Below are positions 53,894-62,690 of a stretch of DNA of 64,000 nucleotides, piece by piece. Position numbers and translations under genes: made by a program. This stretch comes from Mesorhizobium sp. GTDB lineage: Bacteria > Pseudomonadota > Alphaproteobacteria > Rhizobiales > Rhizobiaceae. The notes under the pieces were generated by a model, which was not told the DNA's origin, did not search any database, and saw nothing but the letters and a program-made list of their open reading frames with translations. Location of the stretch: assembly GCA_004020545.1 (NCBI GenBank), contig SAQE01000002.1, positions 124,001 to 188,000 on the forward strand, written 5' to 3'. The number at the start of each line of letters is the position of its first letter. The stretch's first letter is position 1.

Positions 53894-54668
53894 CGCCGCG
53901 TTGCCTCAACCGATCGTGGAAATGCGAGGCATCGAAAAAGCCTTCGGCGCCGTTCAGGCGCTTCGGAAAGTCGATCTGGTGCTCTATCCCGGAGAAATCC
54001 TTGGGTTGGTCGGCGACAACTCGGCCGGCAAGTCGACGCTCATGAAGATTCTGACCGGCGCTTATCAGCGCGACGCCGGTGAAATCCTCGTTGCCGGCCA
54101 ACCGGTGCACTTCAAGAGCCCGCATGAGAGCCGCGATGCCGGCATCGAGATGATCTACCAGGATTTCGCTCTTTGCGGAAACATGGATGTCGGCCAGAAC
54201 ATCTTTCTCGGCCGTTGGCCACGCAAAGGCCCTTTTGTCAATCGCCGCAAGATGTACGCGGAAGCCGACAGCGTGCTGAAGCGACTCAAGGTCGACGTGA
54301 ACTCCGTTTTCCAGAAGGTCGAGAGCCTGTCGGGCGGCCGCCAGCAATCCGTGGCGATTGCCCGCGCGATTTCGTTCGAGCCACGCGTCGTGATCCTCGA
54401 CGAACCGACCGCCAATCTCTCGGTGATGGCGACCGAGCGGCTCCTCGAGACTATGCTGGAATTGAAAAGGCAAGGCGTTGCCCAGATCATCATCTCGCAT
54501 CGGCTGGTCGACATTTTCGCCGTAGGCGACCGTGTCATGGTGCTCAAGCGGGGCGAGAATGTCGGCGACCGTCACGTCAGGAACACCGACGAGCACGAGG
54601 TCCTGGAGATCATAGTCTCCGGCACGCGGGAGCAGGCGCTTACGGCCGATCAGGCGACGGCGGTCTGA
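53886..54668 (+). CDS. ABC transporter ATP-binding protein, single domain
   Basis: A 260-residue ATPase. Walker A is GDNSAGKST near residue 43, Q-loop MIYQDFALCGNMDVG, signature LSGGRQQSVAIARA near 145, Walker B RVVILDEPTAN and switch His in IIISHRLVDIF. Its one domain contrasts with the two-domain ATPases at 30279 and 57409, and it would work as a homodimer with the fused permease at 51644. It overlaps the permease gene by 8 bases. Confidence 0.92.
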   Translation: MPDAALPQPIVEMRGIEKAFGAVQALRKVDLVLYPGEILGLVGDNSAGKSTLMKILTGAYQRDAGEILVAGQPVHFKSPHESRDAGIEMIYQDFALCGNMDVGQNIFLGRWPRKGPFVNRRKMYAEADSVLKRLKVDVNSVFQKVESLSGGRQQSVAIARAISFEPRVVILDEPTANLSVMATERLLETMLELKRQGVAQIIISHRLVDIFAVGDRVMVLKRGENVGDRHVRNTDEHEVLEIIVSGTREQALTADQATAV

Positions 54669-54883
54669 CCGATCAGGGACCGTTTTTTGGGTGAGGCTGT
54701 TAAACTACCCTTCATGCTGGCGGCGGGCGTGGTCAGGGCTGAACCAGCACTCGTCGGCTTGACAATGGCTATGGCCTGCGCGACCCAAACCGGGATGGGA
54801 CGGGCTGCGAACATGATTGCTGTGGCTGGGATTCGCGTGGTCGGCGCGCCGCTGTGTTCCTGTCGCGCAAGAAGGGCAGGGCC

Positions 54884-55912
54884 GTGACCAGGCCGCGCTC
54901 GCGGCGTGGCGGCGGCCGCCCGACGATTGCCGATGTCGCGCGCAAGGCCGGTGTCGGCGCCATTACCGTGTCCCGCGCCTTGCGCGAGCCGGGGCGGGTT
55001 TCAGAAGATCTGCGCCGGCAGATACAGGCCGCCGTTGACGAGCTCGGCTATGTGCCGGATCCCAATGCGCGCGCATTGGCCTCGGCGCGCACGGAGGTCT
55101 TCGGCGTGCTGGTGCCCTCGCTCACCAACAACGTCTTCGCCGAAGTGGTGCGCGGCATCTACGACAGCCTGTCGGACAGCCCGTTCCGCATCCAGATGGG
55201 CAACACACACTACTCAGGCCTGGAGGAAGAGCGCCTGTTGCAGGTGTTTGCCCTGCAGCGTCCGGCAGCGCTGATCGTAGCCGGGATCGACCAGACGCCG
55301 CTGTCGCGAAAGCTGCTGGAGACAGCCGGCTGCCCGGTGGTGCAAGTGATGGAAACCGGGCCGGATCCGGTAGACATGCTGGTCGGCTTTTCGCATTTCG
55401 ATGGCGGCCGGACGGCCACCGAGCACCTGATCGAGGTTGGCTACCGGCGGATCGCCTTCATCGGCGCGCGCATGGATCCGCGTTCGCAGCGCCGCCTTGC
55501 CGGTTATCGTGCGGCGATGGAGGCGGCAGGCCTGTTCGACCTCCGTCTGGTCACGACCACGCCGCTGCTTTCCAGCGTGACGCTCGGACGTGAGCTTCTG
55601 CGCGATGCGCTGGCCAAGATGCCGGCGCTTGACGGCGTCTTCTGCAACAATGACGATATTGCGCTCGGCGTTCTGTTCGAATGCCACCGCGCCGCGATCG
55701 CGGTGCCGAAGACAATCGGCATCGTCGGCTTCAACGACCTCGACATGATGCAGGCGGCCTTCCCGTCGGTCACCAGCGTTCGCACGCATCGCTACGAAAT
55801 CGGCCGCCGGGCGGTGGCGATGGCGCTTGCCGCGATCGCGGGCCAGAGGCCGCAGCAGCGGGTTGTCGACCTCGGTTTCGAGCTCATACACCGCGAGAGC
55901 ACCGCGCGTTGA
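54884..55912 (+). CDS. LacI family transcriptional regulator
   Basis: A 342-residue regulator with a LacI helix-turn-helix at residues 13-35 (PTIADVARKAGVGAITVSRAL) and a sugar-binding-type effector domain (VFGVLVPSLTNNVFAEVVRG, AALIVAGIDQ, GIVGFNDLDMMQAAFP, SVRTHRYEIGRRAV). The GTG at 54884 is preferred since AGGGCAGGG precedes it; a GTG at 54854 is also open. It lies just before the ABC importer and gluconokinase genes, with a perfect operator palindrome 43 bases after its stop. Similar LacI proteins (GntR of E. coli type) control gluconate uptake. Confidence 0.9.
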   Translation: MTRPRSRRGGGRPTIADVARKAGVGAITVSRALREPGRVSEDLRRQIQAAVDELGYVPDPNARALASARTEVFGVLVPSLTNNVFAEVVRGIYDSLSDSPFRIQMGNTHYSGLEEERLLQVFALQRPAALIVAGIDQTPLSRKLLETAGCPVVQVMETGPDPVDMLVGFSHFDGGRTATEHLIEVGYRRIAFIGARMDPRSQRRLAGYRAAMEAAGLFDLRLVTTTPLLSSVTLGRELLRDALAKMPALDGVFCNNDDIALGVLFECHRAAIAVPKTIGIVGFNDLDMMQAAFPSVTSVRTHRYEIGRRAVAMALAAIAGQRPQQRVVDLGFELIHRESTAR

Positions 55913-55954
55913 AACACGCAGATGCGACTGTGCGAATGCCGGTTTACACCTTTT

Positions 55955-55972
55955 TATGGTAGCGCTACCATA
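55955..55972. promoter_or_regulatory. Perfect LacI-type operator palindrome
   Basis: TATGGTAGCGCTACCATA is an 18-base perfect palindrome with the central CG typical of LacI/GalR operators. It lies between the LacI gene and the ABC operon that starts at 56207. It is the likely binding site of the LacI protein at 54884. Confidence 0.82.
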
Positions 55973-56009
55973 TTTTCCGTCGAGTGGATCCGAGTGGTGC
56001 GACAAGGCT

Positions 56010-56056
56010 GTTTATTATACATAAGCGACAGCTCATGCTTGTTTATTATGTATAAT
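56010..56056. promoter_or_regulatory. AT-rich repeated element, candidate promoter of the ABC operon
   Basis: GTTTATTAT occurs twice (56010-56018 and 56041-56049), each followed by a partial palindrome (ATTATACATAAG and ATTATGTATAAT). The second includes a TATAAT box at 56051-56056. The strong A/T content stands out in a GC-rich window. A start of transcription near 56062, downstream of the LacI palindrome, is plausible, but no good -35 box was found. Confidence 0.45.
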
Positions 56057-56206
56057 ATGATAGTTTTGTAAGCTGCCTGGAGCGGCGAGAGGGGGAGGAA
56101 AGAGGGACGGCGCGGGTCGCCTCGCAGGCATCAGGCTGGCAGGAGGGTGCTGGCCGACGGTGCCGGAACTTCATCAACAAGCAGAACTGCAACTGGGAGG
56201 AATACG

Positions 56207-57331
56207 ATGATCAAGTCATTCGTTGGCGGCGTCATTGCCGCCACTGCATTCGTCATGCTGAGTTCTTCGGCGATCGCCGGTCCGGAAATCGTCAAAGGGC
56301 CGGCGGCTGAGCCCGACTGTTTCGCGCCCTGGGCGGCCGACACACAGTTCTTCAAATATCCGAAGAAAGATGGTCCGTACCGAATCGCGCTCGCCAACGG
56401 CTATATCGCCAACACCTGGCGCATCCAGATGATCCAGACCGCCAAGGCCTACGCCGCGCAGCCGGACGTCGCCAAGAAGCTGAAGGAATTCAAGGTGGTG
56501 TCGACCGGCGAGGATGTGCCGGCGCAGATTTCGGCGATCAACAACTTCATCGATTCCGGCTTTGACGCCATCGTCGTCAACGCCCAGAACCCGACTGCGT
56601 TCGGGCCGGTGATCAAGCGCGCCAAGGAAGCCGGCGTCATTCTCGTCGCCTTCGACAACATCCTCGACACCAAGGACGCCATCAACGTCAATGTCGACCA
56701 GAAGGGCCTCGGCGAGTTGTGGGGCAAGTGGCTGGTCTCGCACGTGCCGAATGGCGGCAAGGTGCTTGAGGTGCGCGGCGTTGCCGGTACCTCCGTCGAC
56801 ACCGACCGGCACAACGGCATCCATGAGGTTCTCGATGCCTCGGGCAAGAAATGGGACGTCACCGAGGTCGTAGGCAAGTGGGATGACGGCGTGGCGCAGA
56901 AGGCCACGGCCGACGCGATCGCCACCAGCGGACCGTTCGACGGAATCACCGGGCAGGGCGGCGACACCGGCATCGTGCAGGCGATGATCGACGCCAAGCA
57001 TCCGTTCGTGCCGTTCGGCGGCGAGACGGAAAACGGCTTCCGCAAATTCTGCGCGGCGCATGCGGCGGACGGGCTGAAATGCTCTTCGGCCGGCACCGGC
57101 CCGGCCCAGGTTGCGGTTGCCATCAAGACGGCGATCGCAGCGCTCGAAGGCAATGTCGTGCCGCAGTCGGTCAAGCTGCCTTTGGCCATCGTCGAGGATC
57201 CGAACTTCAAGGCGGGCCAGGATTTCTTCCCCGACCAGTCCGACAATTTCTTCGTCGGCAACTCCTTCCCGACCTGCGGCATCAATTTCACCGCGCAGGA
57301 AATCATGGGCCAGACCAAGGAAAACAAGTAG
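56207..57331 (+). CDS. ABC transporter sugar-type substrate-binding protein
   Basis: A 374-residue periplasmic protein with a 24-residue signal peptide ending in SSSAIA. It belongs to the RbsB-type family: YRIALANGYIANTWRIQMIQT opens the lobe, FDAIVVNAQNPTAFGPVIKRA and VILVAFDNI follow. A GGGAGG ribosome site lies seven bases before the ATG; the longer frame from 56147 lacks one. A strong hairpin follows. The gluconokinase at the end of the operon suggests a gluconate- or aldonate-like ligand. Confidence 0.88.
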   Translation: MIKSFVGGVIAATAFVMLSSSAIAGPEIVKGPAAEPDCFAPWAADTQFFKYPKKDGPYRIALANGYIANTWRIQMIQTAKAYAAQPDVAKKLKEFKVVSTGEDVPAQISAINNFIDSGFDAIVVNAQNPTAFGPVIKRAKEAGVILVAFDNILDTKDAINVNVDQKGLGELWGKWLVSHVPNGGKVLEVRGVAGTSVDTDRHNGIHEVLDASGKKWDVTEVVGKWDDGVAQKATADAIATSGPFDGITGQGGDTGIVQAMIDAKHPFVPFGGETENGFRKFCAAHAADGLKCSSAGTGPAQVAVAIKTAIAALEGNVVPQSVKLPLAIVEDPNFKAGQDFFPDQSDNFFVGNSFPTCGINFTAQEIMGQTKENK

Positions 57332-57341
57332 CCTGATCCAA

Positions 57342-57370
57342 CCGGCGCCGCGGGAGAGCCGCGGCGCCGG
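57342..57370 (+). terminator. Stable hairpin between binding-protein and ATPase genes
   Basis: A perfect 12-base GC stem (57342-57353 with 57359-57370) closes a five-base loop. No T run follows, so it may act as a message stabiliser or attenuator and not as a full terminator. Confidence 0.6.
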
Positions 57371-57408
57371 CCGCTTGATGCCAATCGCGAACTGGCCTGG
57401 GAGGGCTG

Positions 57409-58965
57409 ATGGACGGCGCGGCACCGCTCTTCCACATGGAAGGCATATCCAAGCGCTATGGCGGCGTTCGGGCCTTGGAAAAGGCCGACTTGTCGGTGAC
57501 GGCTGGCAGCATCCACGCCATCCTCGGCGAGAATGGCGCCGGCAAGTCGACCTTGATCAAGGTCATGGCCGGCGTCGTCGCGCCGGACGAAGGCCGCATG
57601 ACGCTGGATGGGCGCGAGGTGACCTTCGCCTCACCGGCCGCCGCGAACCAGGCCGGCATCGTCTGCATCTTCCAGGAACTGTCGCTCATCCCGGAACTCA
57701 GCGTCGCCGACAACATCGTCATTTCCGACCCGCCCAAGCGCTTCGGCATGATCGACCGCAAGGCGCAGCGGCGCATCGCGGAACAGGCGCTTGCCCGGGC
57801 GGGCGCTTCAGACATCCATCCGCTGGCGCTGGTCAAGGATCTGCCGCTGTCGCGTCGGCAGATGGTCGAGATCGCCAAGGCGCTGGCCAGGAAGCCGCGC
57901 ATCCTGATCCTCGACGAAGCGACCTCGGCGCTGACGGCGGCGGATGTCGCCAAGATATTCGGCGTGCTGAAGCGACTGCGCGAGGAAGGGCTGGCGCTGC
58001 TCTATATCTCACATCGCATGAACGAGATCGCCGAGCTGGCCGACCAGTGCACGGTGTTCCGCAACGGCCGCAATGTCGCCAGCTACGCGGCAGGGTCGAA
58101 GAGCGACAACGAAGTCGTCGAACTGATGATCGGCCGCGAATACAGCCACATCTTCCCGCCGAAGCCGGTCCGTCACCAACCCGGCGCGGTTCCGGTTCTG
58201 GAGGCGCGCGGCCTCTCATGGAGCGGTCGGCTGGACAATATCTCGCTGTCGATCGGAGCCGGCGAGGTCGTCGGGCTCGGCGGTCTCGACGGCCAGGGCC
58301 AGCGCGAATTGCTGCTTGCATTCTTCGGCGTGCTGCGCGGCCTTTCCGGGCAGATCCTTGTCGACGGCAAGCCGGTTTCGATCGCAAGCCCAGCAGCCGC
58401 GAGCGATGACCGCGTGGGCATGGCGCTGATCCCGGAAGACCGCAAGACGGAAGGGCTGATGCTGCCGATGACGGTGCGCGAAAACCTCTCCTTCGCGGCG
58501 CTCGACAGGCTGTCGAAGGCCGGCGTCATCGATCGCGGCGCCGAGCAGCGGCTGATCGACGACATGGTAGGGCTGCTGGCGATCAAGACCGCGGGCCTCG
58601 ACATTCCGGTCGGCGCGCTTTCCGGCGGCAACCAGCAGAAAGTGGTGATCGCCAAATGGCTGATGCGGCAGCCGCGCATCATCCTGCTCAACGATCCGAC
58701 GCGCGGCATCGATGTCGGCACCAAGCAGGAACTCTACCAACTGATGCGCAAGCTCGCGGATGCAGGCGCCGCGATCCTGTTCTATTCGACCGACTATGAC
58801 GAGCTGATCGGCTGCTGCGACCGCGTGCTGGTGCTTTATGACGGCGCGGTCAAGCGTGAGCTGGTCGGCGCCGAAATCACCGAACACGCGCTGATCGCCA
58901 GCGCGCTGAACATCCACGGCGAAAGTGCCAGGAGCGAGAGCGTGGTGAAAGGGGGCGCGGCGTGA
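57409..58965 (+). CDS. ABC transporter ATP-binding protein, ribose type, two ATPase domains
   Basis: A 518-residue RbsA-type ATPase. The first domain has Walker A GENGAGKST near 41, signature region LPLSRRQMVEIAKAL near 144 and Walker B ILILDEATSAL. The second has signature LSGGNQQKVVIAKWL near 404 and ILLNDPTRGIDVG in place of the usual Walker B glutamate (NDP for DEP). Its stop overlaps the next permease start (GTGA). It powers the importer with the permeases at 58962 and 59939. Confidence 0.92.
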   Translation: MDGAAPLFHMEGISKRYGGVRALEKADLSVTAGSIHAILGENGAGKSTLIKVMAGVVAPDEGRMTLDGREVTFASPAAANQAGIVCIFQELSLIPELSVADNIVISDPPKRFGMIDRKAQRRIAEQALARAGASDIHPLALVKDLPLSRRQMVEIAKALARKPRILILDEATSALTAADVAKIFGVLKRLREEGLALLYISHRMNEIAELADQCTVFRNGRNVASYAAGSKSDNEVVELMIGREYSHIFPPKPVRHQPGAVPVLEARGLSWSGRLDNISLSIGAGEVVGLGGLDGQGQRELLLAFFGVLRGLSGQILVDGKPVSIASPAAASDDRVGMALIPEDRKTEGLMLPMTVRENLSFAALDRLSKAGVIDRGAEQRLIDDMVGLLAIKTAGLDIPVGALSGGNQQKVVIAKWLMRQPRIILLNDPTRGIDVGTKQELYQLMRKLADAGAAILFYSTDYDELIGCCDRVLVLYDGAVKRELVGAEITEHALIASALNIHGESARSESVVKGGAA

Positions 58966-59942
58966 AGGACTGGCGCTACTGGCTGGCCGAGCAGCGCGGA
59001 ACATTGCTCGCTTTCGCCATCTTCATCGTCATGTTCGCGATCTACAGCGCGAACCATCCGGCGGGGTTCACCGCCAATGTCGTGCAGACGGCGGCGAACA
59101 AGGGCGTGCTGCTGGCCTTCGTTGCGATGGCGCAGACGCTCGTCGTGATCACCGCCGGCATCGACCTGTCGGTCGGCATGATCTTCACACTGACCAACTG
59201 CATGGCTTCCTGGCTGGTGATCGGCACCGGGCTCGAAACCGCCTTCGGTGTGGCTGCCGTGCTTGGCACCGGGCTCATCTGCGGGGCGGTCAACGGTGCC
59301 ATCGTGATCTATGGCCGCCTGCAGCCGATCGTCGCCACCATCGCTACGGGTGCTGTCTATTTCGGCCTTGCGCTGTTGCTGCGGCCGGTGCCCGGCGGTT
59401 CGGTCAATGAAGACCTCGCCGATTTCCTCACCGGGCGCTTCTTCGGTGTCGTGCCGGCGAGCCTGGTGGCGCTGTTCGTCGCGGTGCTCATAGTCTGGGT
59501 GCCGTTCAGCCGTTCCGAACTCGGCCGCGCCGCCTATGCGGCGGGCTCCTCGGAGACGGCGGCTTATATGTCGGGCGTGCCGATCCGCCGCGGCAAGTTC
59601 CTTGCCTATACACTGGCCGGCCTGCTTGCCGCGATCGGCGGCCTGTTCCTCACCTTCTTCACCTATACGGGGGAGGCGGCCTATGCGAGCGGCAACGCCT
59701 ACACATTGTTCTCGATCGCCGCCGTCGTGCTCGGCGGCGTGTCGCTGTTCGGCGGCAAGGGCAGCGCCATCGGCGCGATCTTCGGCGCGCTTGCCTTCCG
59801 CACCATCGGCGACCTGCTGTTCGTCTTCGACTTCGATCCGCTCTGGCAGCCTTTGTTCCAGGGCGTTATCCTGTTGATCGCGGTCAGCCTCGGCGCCTTC
59901 GCGCTGTTCAGGGTGCGCAACCGGCTGGAGTGGTTCCTGTGA
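58962..59942 (+). CDS. ABC transporter permease, ribose type (first of pair)
   Basis: A 326-residue inner-membrane protein of the RbsC group, with TLVVITAGIDLSVGMIFTLTN near residue 60 and VVLGGVSLFGGKGSAIGAIFG near 254. The GTG start overlaps the ATPase stop by four bases. It forms a heterodimeric channel with the next permease. Confidence 0.9.
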   Translation: MKDWRYWLAEQRGTLLAFAIFIVMFAIYSANHPAGFTANVVQTAANKGVLLAFVAMAQTLVVITAGIDLSVGMIFTLTNCMASWLVIGTGLETAFGVAAVLGTGLICGAVNGAIVIYGRLQPIVATIATGAVYFGLALLLRPVPGGSVNEDLADFLTGRFFGVVPASLVALFVAVLIVWVPFSRSELGRAAYAAGSSETAAYMSGVPIRRGKFLAYTLAGLLAAIGGLFLTFFTYTGEAAYASGNAYTLFSIAAVVLGGVSLFGGKGSAIGAIFGALAFRTIGDLLFVFDFDPLWQPLFQGVILLIAVSLGAFALFRVRNRLEWFL

Positions 59943-60925
59943 GCGAAACGACGCTTGGCGGCATCGCTGGCCGTATGCCGAAATTCCTCCGCCGCGCCGA
60001 CCCCGCGGTGGCCACCGCCTTTGCCTGCATCGTGATCCTGCTCTTGGTGGGCAGCCTCTATTCGCGCAGCTTCCTGTCGCCGGAATATCTCCTGCAGCAG
60101 CTCAAGGTCGCCTCATTCCTCGGCGTGATCGCGACGGGCATGATGCTGGTGATCCTGCTCGGCCAGATCGACCTGTCCGTGCCATGGGCCGTGGCGACTG
60201 GCGCGATGATGGCCTGTGCTGCCGCGGCCTACGGCCCGGTCGGCGTCACGCTCGCCATTCCCTTCGGCATCTTGTGCGGGGTCGCGATCGGCATCGTCAA
60301 CGGCATCGGCGTCGCTTACCTGCGCATTCCCTCGATGATCATCACTCTAGCCACCAATGCCGTCGCGCAGGGGCTGATGGTGGTCTATACGGGCGGGTTC
60401 TCGCCGCAGGATTCGGCGACGGCGGCGATGCGTTACCTTGCGACCGGTTTTGCCATACCGGGGGTGCCGAACGCCGTGATCATCTGGGCGCTGATAGGGG
60501 CCGCAATGGTTTTCGTGCTGACACGCACCAGCTTCGGCCGCGCCGTCTACGGTATCGGCAACCGCGAGCGCGCCGCCTATCTCTCCGGTATCGACACGCG
60601 CCGTGTGGTGATGATTGCCTTTGCCGTGTCCGGCGGGCTCTCGGCCTTTGGCGGCGTCCTGCTCGCCGGCTATGCATCGAAGGCCGCGCAGTCGATGGGC
60701 GACGCCTATCTCCTGCCGTCGATCGCCGCGGTGGTGCTGGGCGGCACCTCGATCCTCGGCGGACGCGGCTCCTATCTCGGAACCGTTGCGGGTGTGATCC
60801 TTATCACGCTGCTGCAATCGATCCTGTCGGTCATGCAGATGCCGGAGGCGGGCCGGCAGATCATCTACGGCGTCGTGATCGTCACCATGCTTCTGCTTTA
60901 TGGCCGCGCGCCGGCAAGCCGCTGA
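59939..60925 (+). CDS. ABC transporter permease, ribose type (second of pair)
   Basis: A 328-residue inner-membrane protein of the RbsC group, with MMLVILLGQIDLSVPWAVATG near residue 68 and VVLGGTSILGGRGSYLGTVAG near 270. The GTG at 59939 overlaps the previous stop (GTGA); a GTG three codons earlier is also open. The gluconokinase gene follows. Confidence 0.9.
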   Translation: MSETTLGGIAGRMPKFLRRADPAVATAFACIVILLLVGSLYSRSFLSPEYLLQQLKVASFLGVIATGMMLVILLGQIDLSVPWAVATGAMMACAAAAYGPVGVTLAIPFGILCGVAIGIVNGIGVAYLRIPSMIITLATNAVAQGLMVVYTGGFSPQDSATAAMRYLATGFAIPGVPNAVIIWALIGAAMVFVLTRTSFGRAVYGIGNRERAAYLSGIDTRRVVMIAFAVSGGLSAFGGVLLAGYASKAAQSMGDAYLLPSIAAVVLGGTSILGGRGSYLGTVAGVILITLLQSILSVMQMPEAGRQIIYGVVIVTMLLLYGRAPASR

Positions 60926-60939
60926 TCGTGGATGAAAGA

Positions 60940-61443
60940 ATGAACGACATCCGGTCAGCGCCGGCCATCGTTGTGATGGGGGTAGCCGGTTGCGGCAAGA
61001 CGGTCGTCGGCGAAGCGCTGGCCAAATCGCTGAGCGCGGTCTTCATCGAGGGCGATCGGTTGCACCCGCCGGAAAACGTGGCGCGCATGGCGCGCGGCGA
61101 ACCGCTGACGGATGCGTTGCGCGAGGGCTGGCTCGATGCGATCGGCGAACGCATAGCGGCTTCCGTCGCCGACGGACAGAAGGCGGTGGCGGCCTGCTCG
61201 GCGCTGAAGCGCAGCTACCGCGACAGGCTGCGCGGCTTTTGCCCCGGCATTGTCTTCCTCTACCTGAAGATCGATCGCGAGACCGCCTGGCGACGGGTTG
61301 CGGCCCGCAAGGGTCATTTCATGCCGGCCAGCCTTGTCGACAGCCAGTTCGCAACCCTGGAAGAGCCGGGCAGGGACGAGCAGGCGGTAACCGTGGACGC
61401 GACGCGGACTGTCGCTGGGATCGTAAGGCAAGCACTCGGCTAA
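60940..61443 (+). CDS. gntK: Gluconokinase
   Basis: A 167-residue kinase of the GntK type. The P-loop is MGVAGCGKTVVG near residue 13, EGDRLHPPENVARMARGEPL (about 37-56) is the gluconate-kinase signature, and RDRLRG and LEEP follow. GntK phosphorylates D-gluconate to 6-phosphogluconate in the cytoplasm. As the last gene of an ABC sugar operon it points to gluconate or a compound that becomes gluconate as the imported substrate. The ATG is used; a GTG at 60928 adds four residues. Its stop overlaps the convergent acyltransferase stop. Confidence 0.92.
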   Translation: MNDIRSAPAIVVMGVAGCGKTVVGEALAKSLSAVFIEGDRLHPPENVARMARGEPLTDALREGWLDAIGERIAASVADGQKAVAACSALKRSYRDRLRGFCPGIVFLYLKIDRETAWRRVAARKGHFMPASLVDSQFATLEEPGRDEQAVTVDATRTVAGIVRQALG

Positions 61444-62588
61444 CCGACATCGCTACCGATCGCGGGTTGATCCTGCCGCCCGGTGAGACGGTGGGCGCCC
61501 GACCAGGCCATCATCTGTTCCGGATGCAATTTGACCGCTTCCAGCAGACGGTCGCGCTTGAGCAGGATATAGGCCGCCTGCAGGACGAGGTTCTTTGCCA
61601 CCACGTCCTTTGCCGGCAGGGTTGCCGGCTGGCTGGCGACGGGCTTCAGTTCGGGGCTGACGATCGCCCGGTATTCGCGAAAGGGCACAGTCTCCAAGGT
61701 CGACATGGCAAACAGCGCAGCACCGGCGCGCGCCGCGAAATTGGCCGGCGCCGAAGCGAGGTGGGTCCAGCCATGCTCGCCCATGGCAGCTTCGGTGAAG
61801 GTGGAGCCCGCGTGGACGGTGTTGGTCATCAGCACGACGCCGTTCTCCTTCAGCGTCTTCTGGATACGCGCCGTGACCTGGTAGGCGTCGGCGCGCTCGA
61901 AGACGATGCGGCTCTTCAGGAAGCGGTTCTCGACCTTGACCAGCGGCCTGTTGATCACATGCAGGCCGAACTTGGTTTCCGAGAAGCCGTGGAAGTTGAC
62001 GCTGACCTGGTGCGCTTCGATGCCGGCTTCGAAGAGGGCGCGCTTGCCCATGACGGTCTGGGCGATGAACTGATCGCACCAGACAATGGCGCCGCGGCCG
62101 CGTCGCAGGGCCTCGCGCAAGCCGTCGACGCCTTCCAGCCGGATTGCCGGCGACCAGCGGCGCGGAACCAGATGGGCGGCCAGCATCAGGCGGCGGCGAT
62201 GCGCGGCGGCAAGGTGACCCCTGAAAAGGCTTTGCGTGTCGGCGCCATCGCCAAGCACCGCTTTGATCGCGACGTCGTAGCGCGCGAATTCCTTGCGAAA
62301 ATGGCGCTTGCGCCGAAGCGTCGAGACCCAGTCGCAGATCGGCGCCCACGAGGTGACAGGCAGGACCGCCGCCACGCCGAGATAGAGGCAGGACAGCAGG
62401 CTTTCGCGCAGATCCTTGTTGGAGAAGCGGCGCAGTTTACCGGGACGGACGAGCTTGCGGCTGAAGAAGCGGACGGTCTCGCCACGCTCCGGCACCAGCA
62501 CGTCGGCGATGATCTCGGTATGATAGACGCTGGCGGATGACGGCTGCCGTTTGGCCCTGCGGGAATTGCCAAGCCAAGGCAGCCTCAT
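61440..62588 (-). CDS. LpxL/HtrB-like acyltransferase with degenerate active-site motif
   Basis: A 382-residue protein with the layout of lipid A late acyltransferases: a hydrophobic N-terminal segment (LLSCLYLGVAAVLPVTSWAP), an LRxGRGAIVW strand, then VHAGSTFTEAAMGEHGW and PANFAARAGAALFAM matching the family GxPA...TGAP region. The family HX4D/E motif reads CDQFIAQ, so the histidine is absent. It may have changed activity or be inactive. Its TAG overlaps the gluconokinase TAA by four bases with convergent reading. The call is based on layout and is moderate. Confidence 0.6.
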   Translation of the reverse strand: MRLPWLGNSRRAKRQPSSASVYHTEIIADVLVPERGETVRFFSRKLVRPGKLRRFSNKDLRESLLSCLYLGVAAVLPVTSWAPICDWVSTLRRKRHFRKEFARYDVAIKAVLGDGADTQSLFRGHLAAAHRRRLMLAAHLVPRRWSPAIRLEGVDGLREALRRGRGAIVWCDQFIAQTVMGKRALFEAGIEAHQVSVNFHGFSETKFGLHVINRPLVKVENRFLKSRIVFERADAYQVTARIQKTLKENGVVLMTNTVHAGSTFTEAAMGEHGWTHLASAPANFAARAGAALFAMSTLETVPFREYRAIVSPELKPVASQPATLPAKDVVAKNLVLQAAYILLKRDRLLEAVKLHPEQMMAWSGAHRLTGRQDQPAIGSDVG

Positions 62589-62690
62589 GCTTCAGAGCCC
62601 CGTTCAATCCTTCAGCCGCTTTACTGCCTCCAAGGCAGGCAAGCAACCAGCGGCAGGGAGCGTTAGGCAAGCGGCTGCCCTGTTTGCGCG

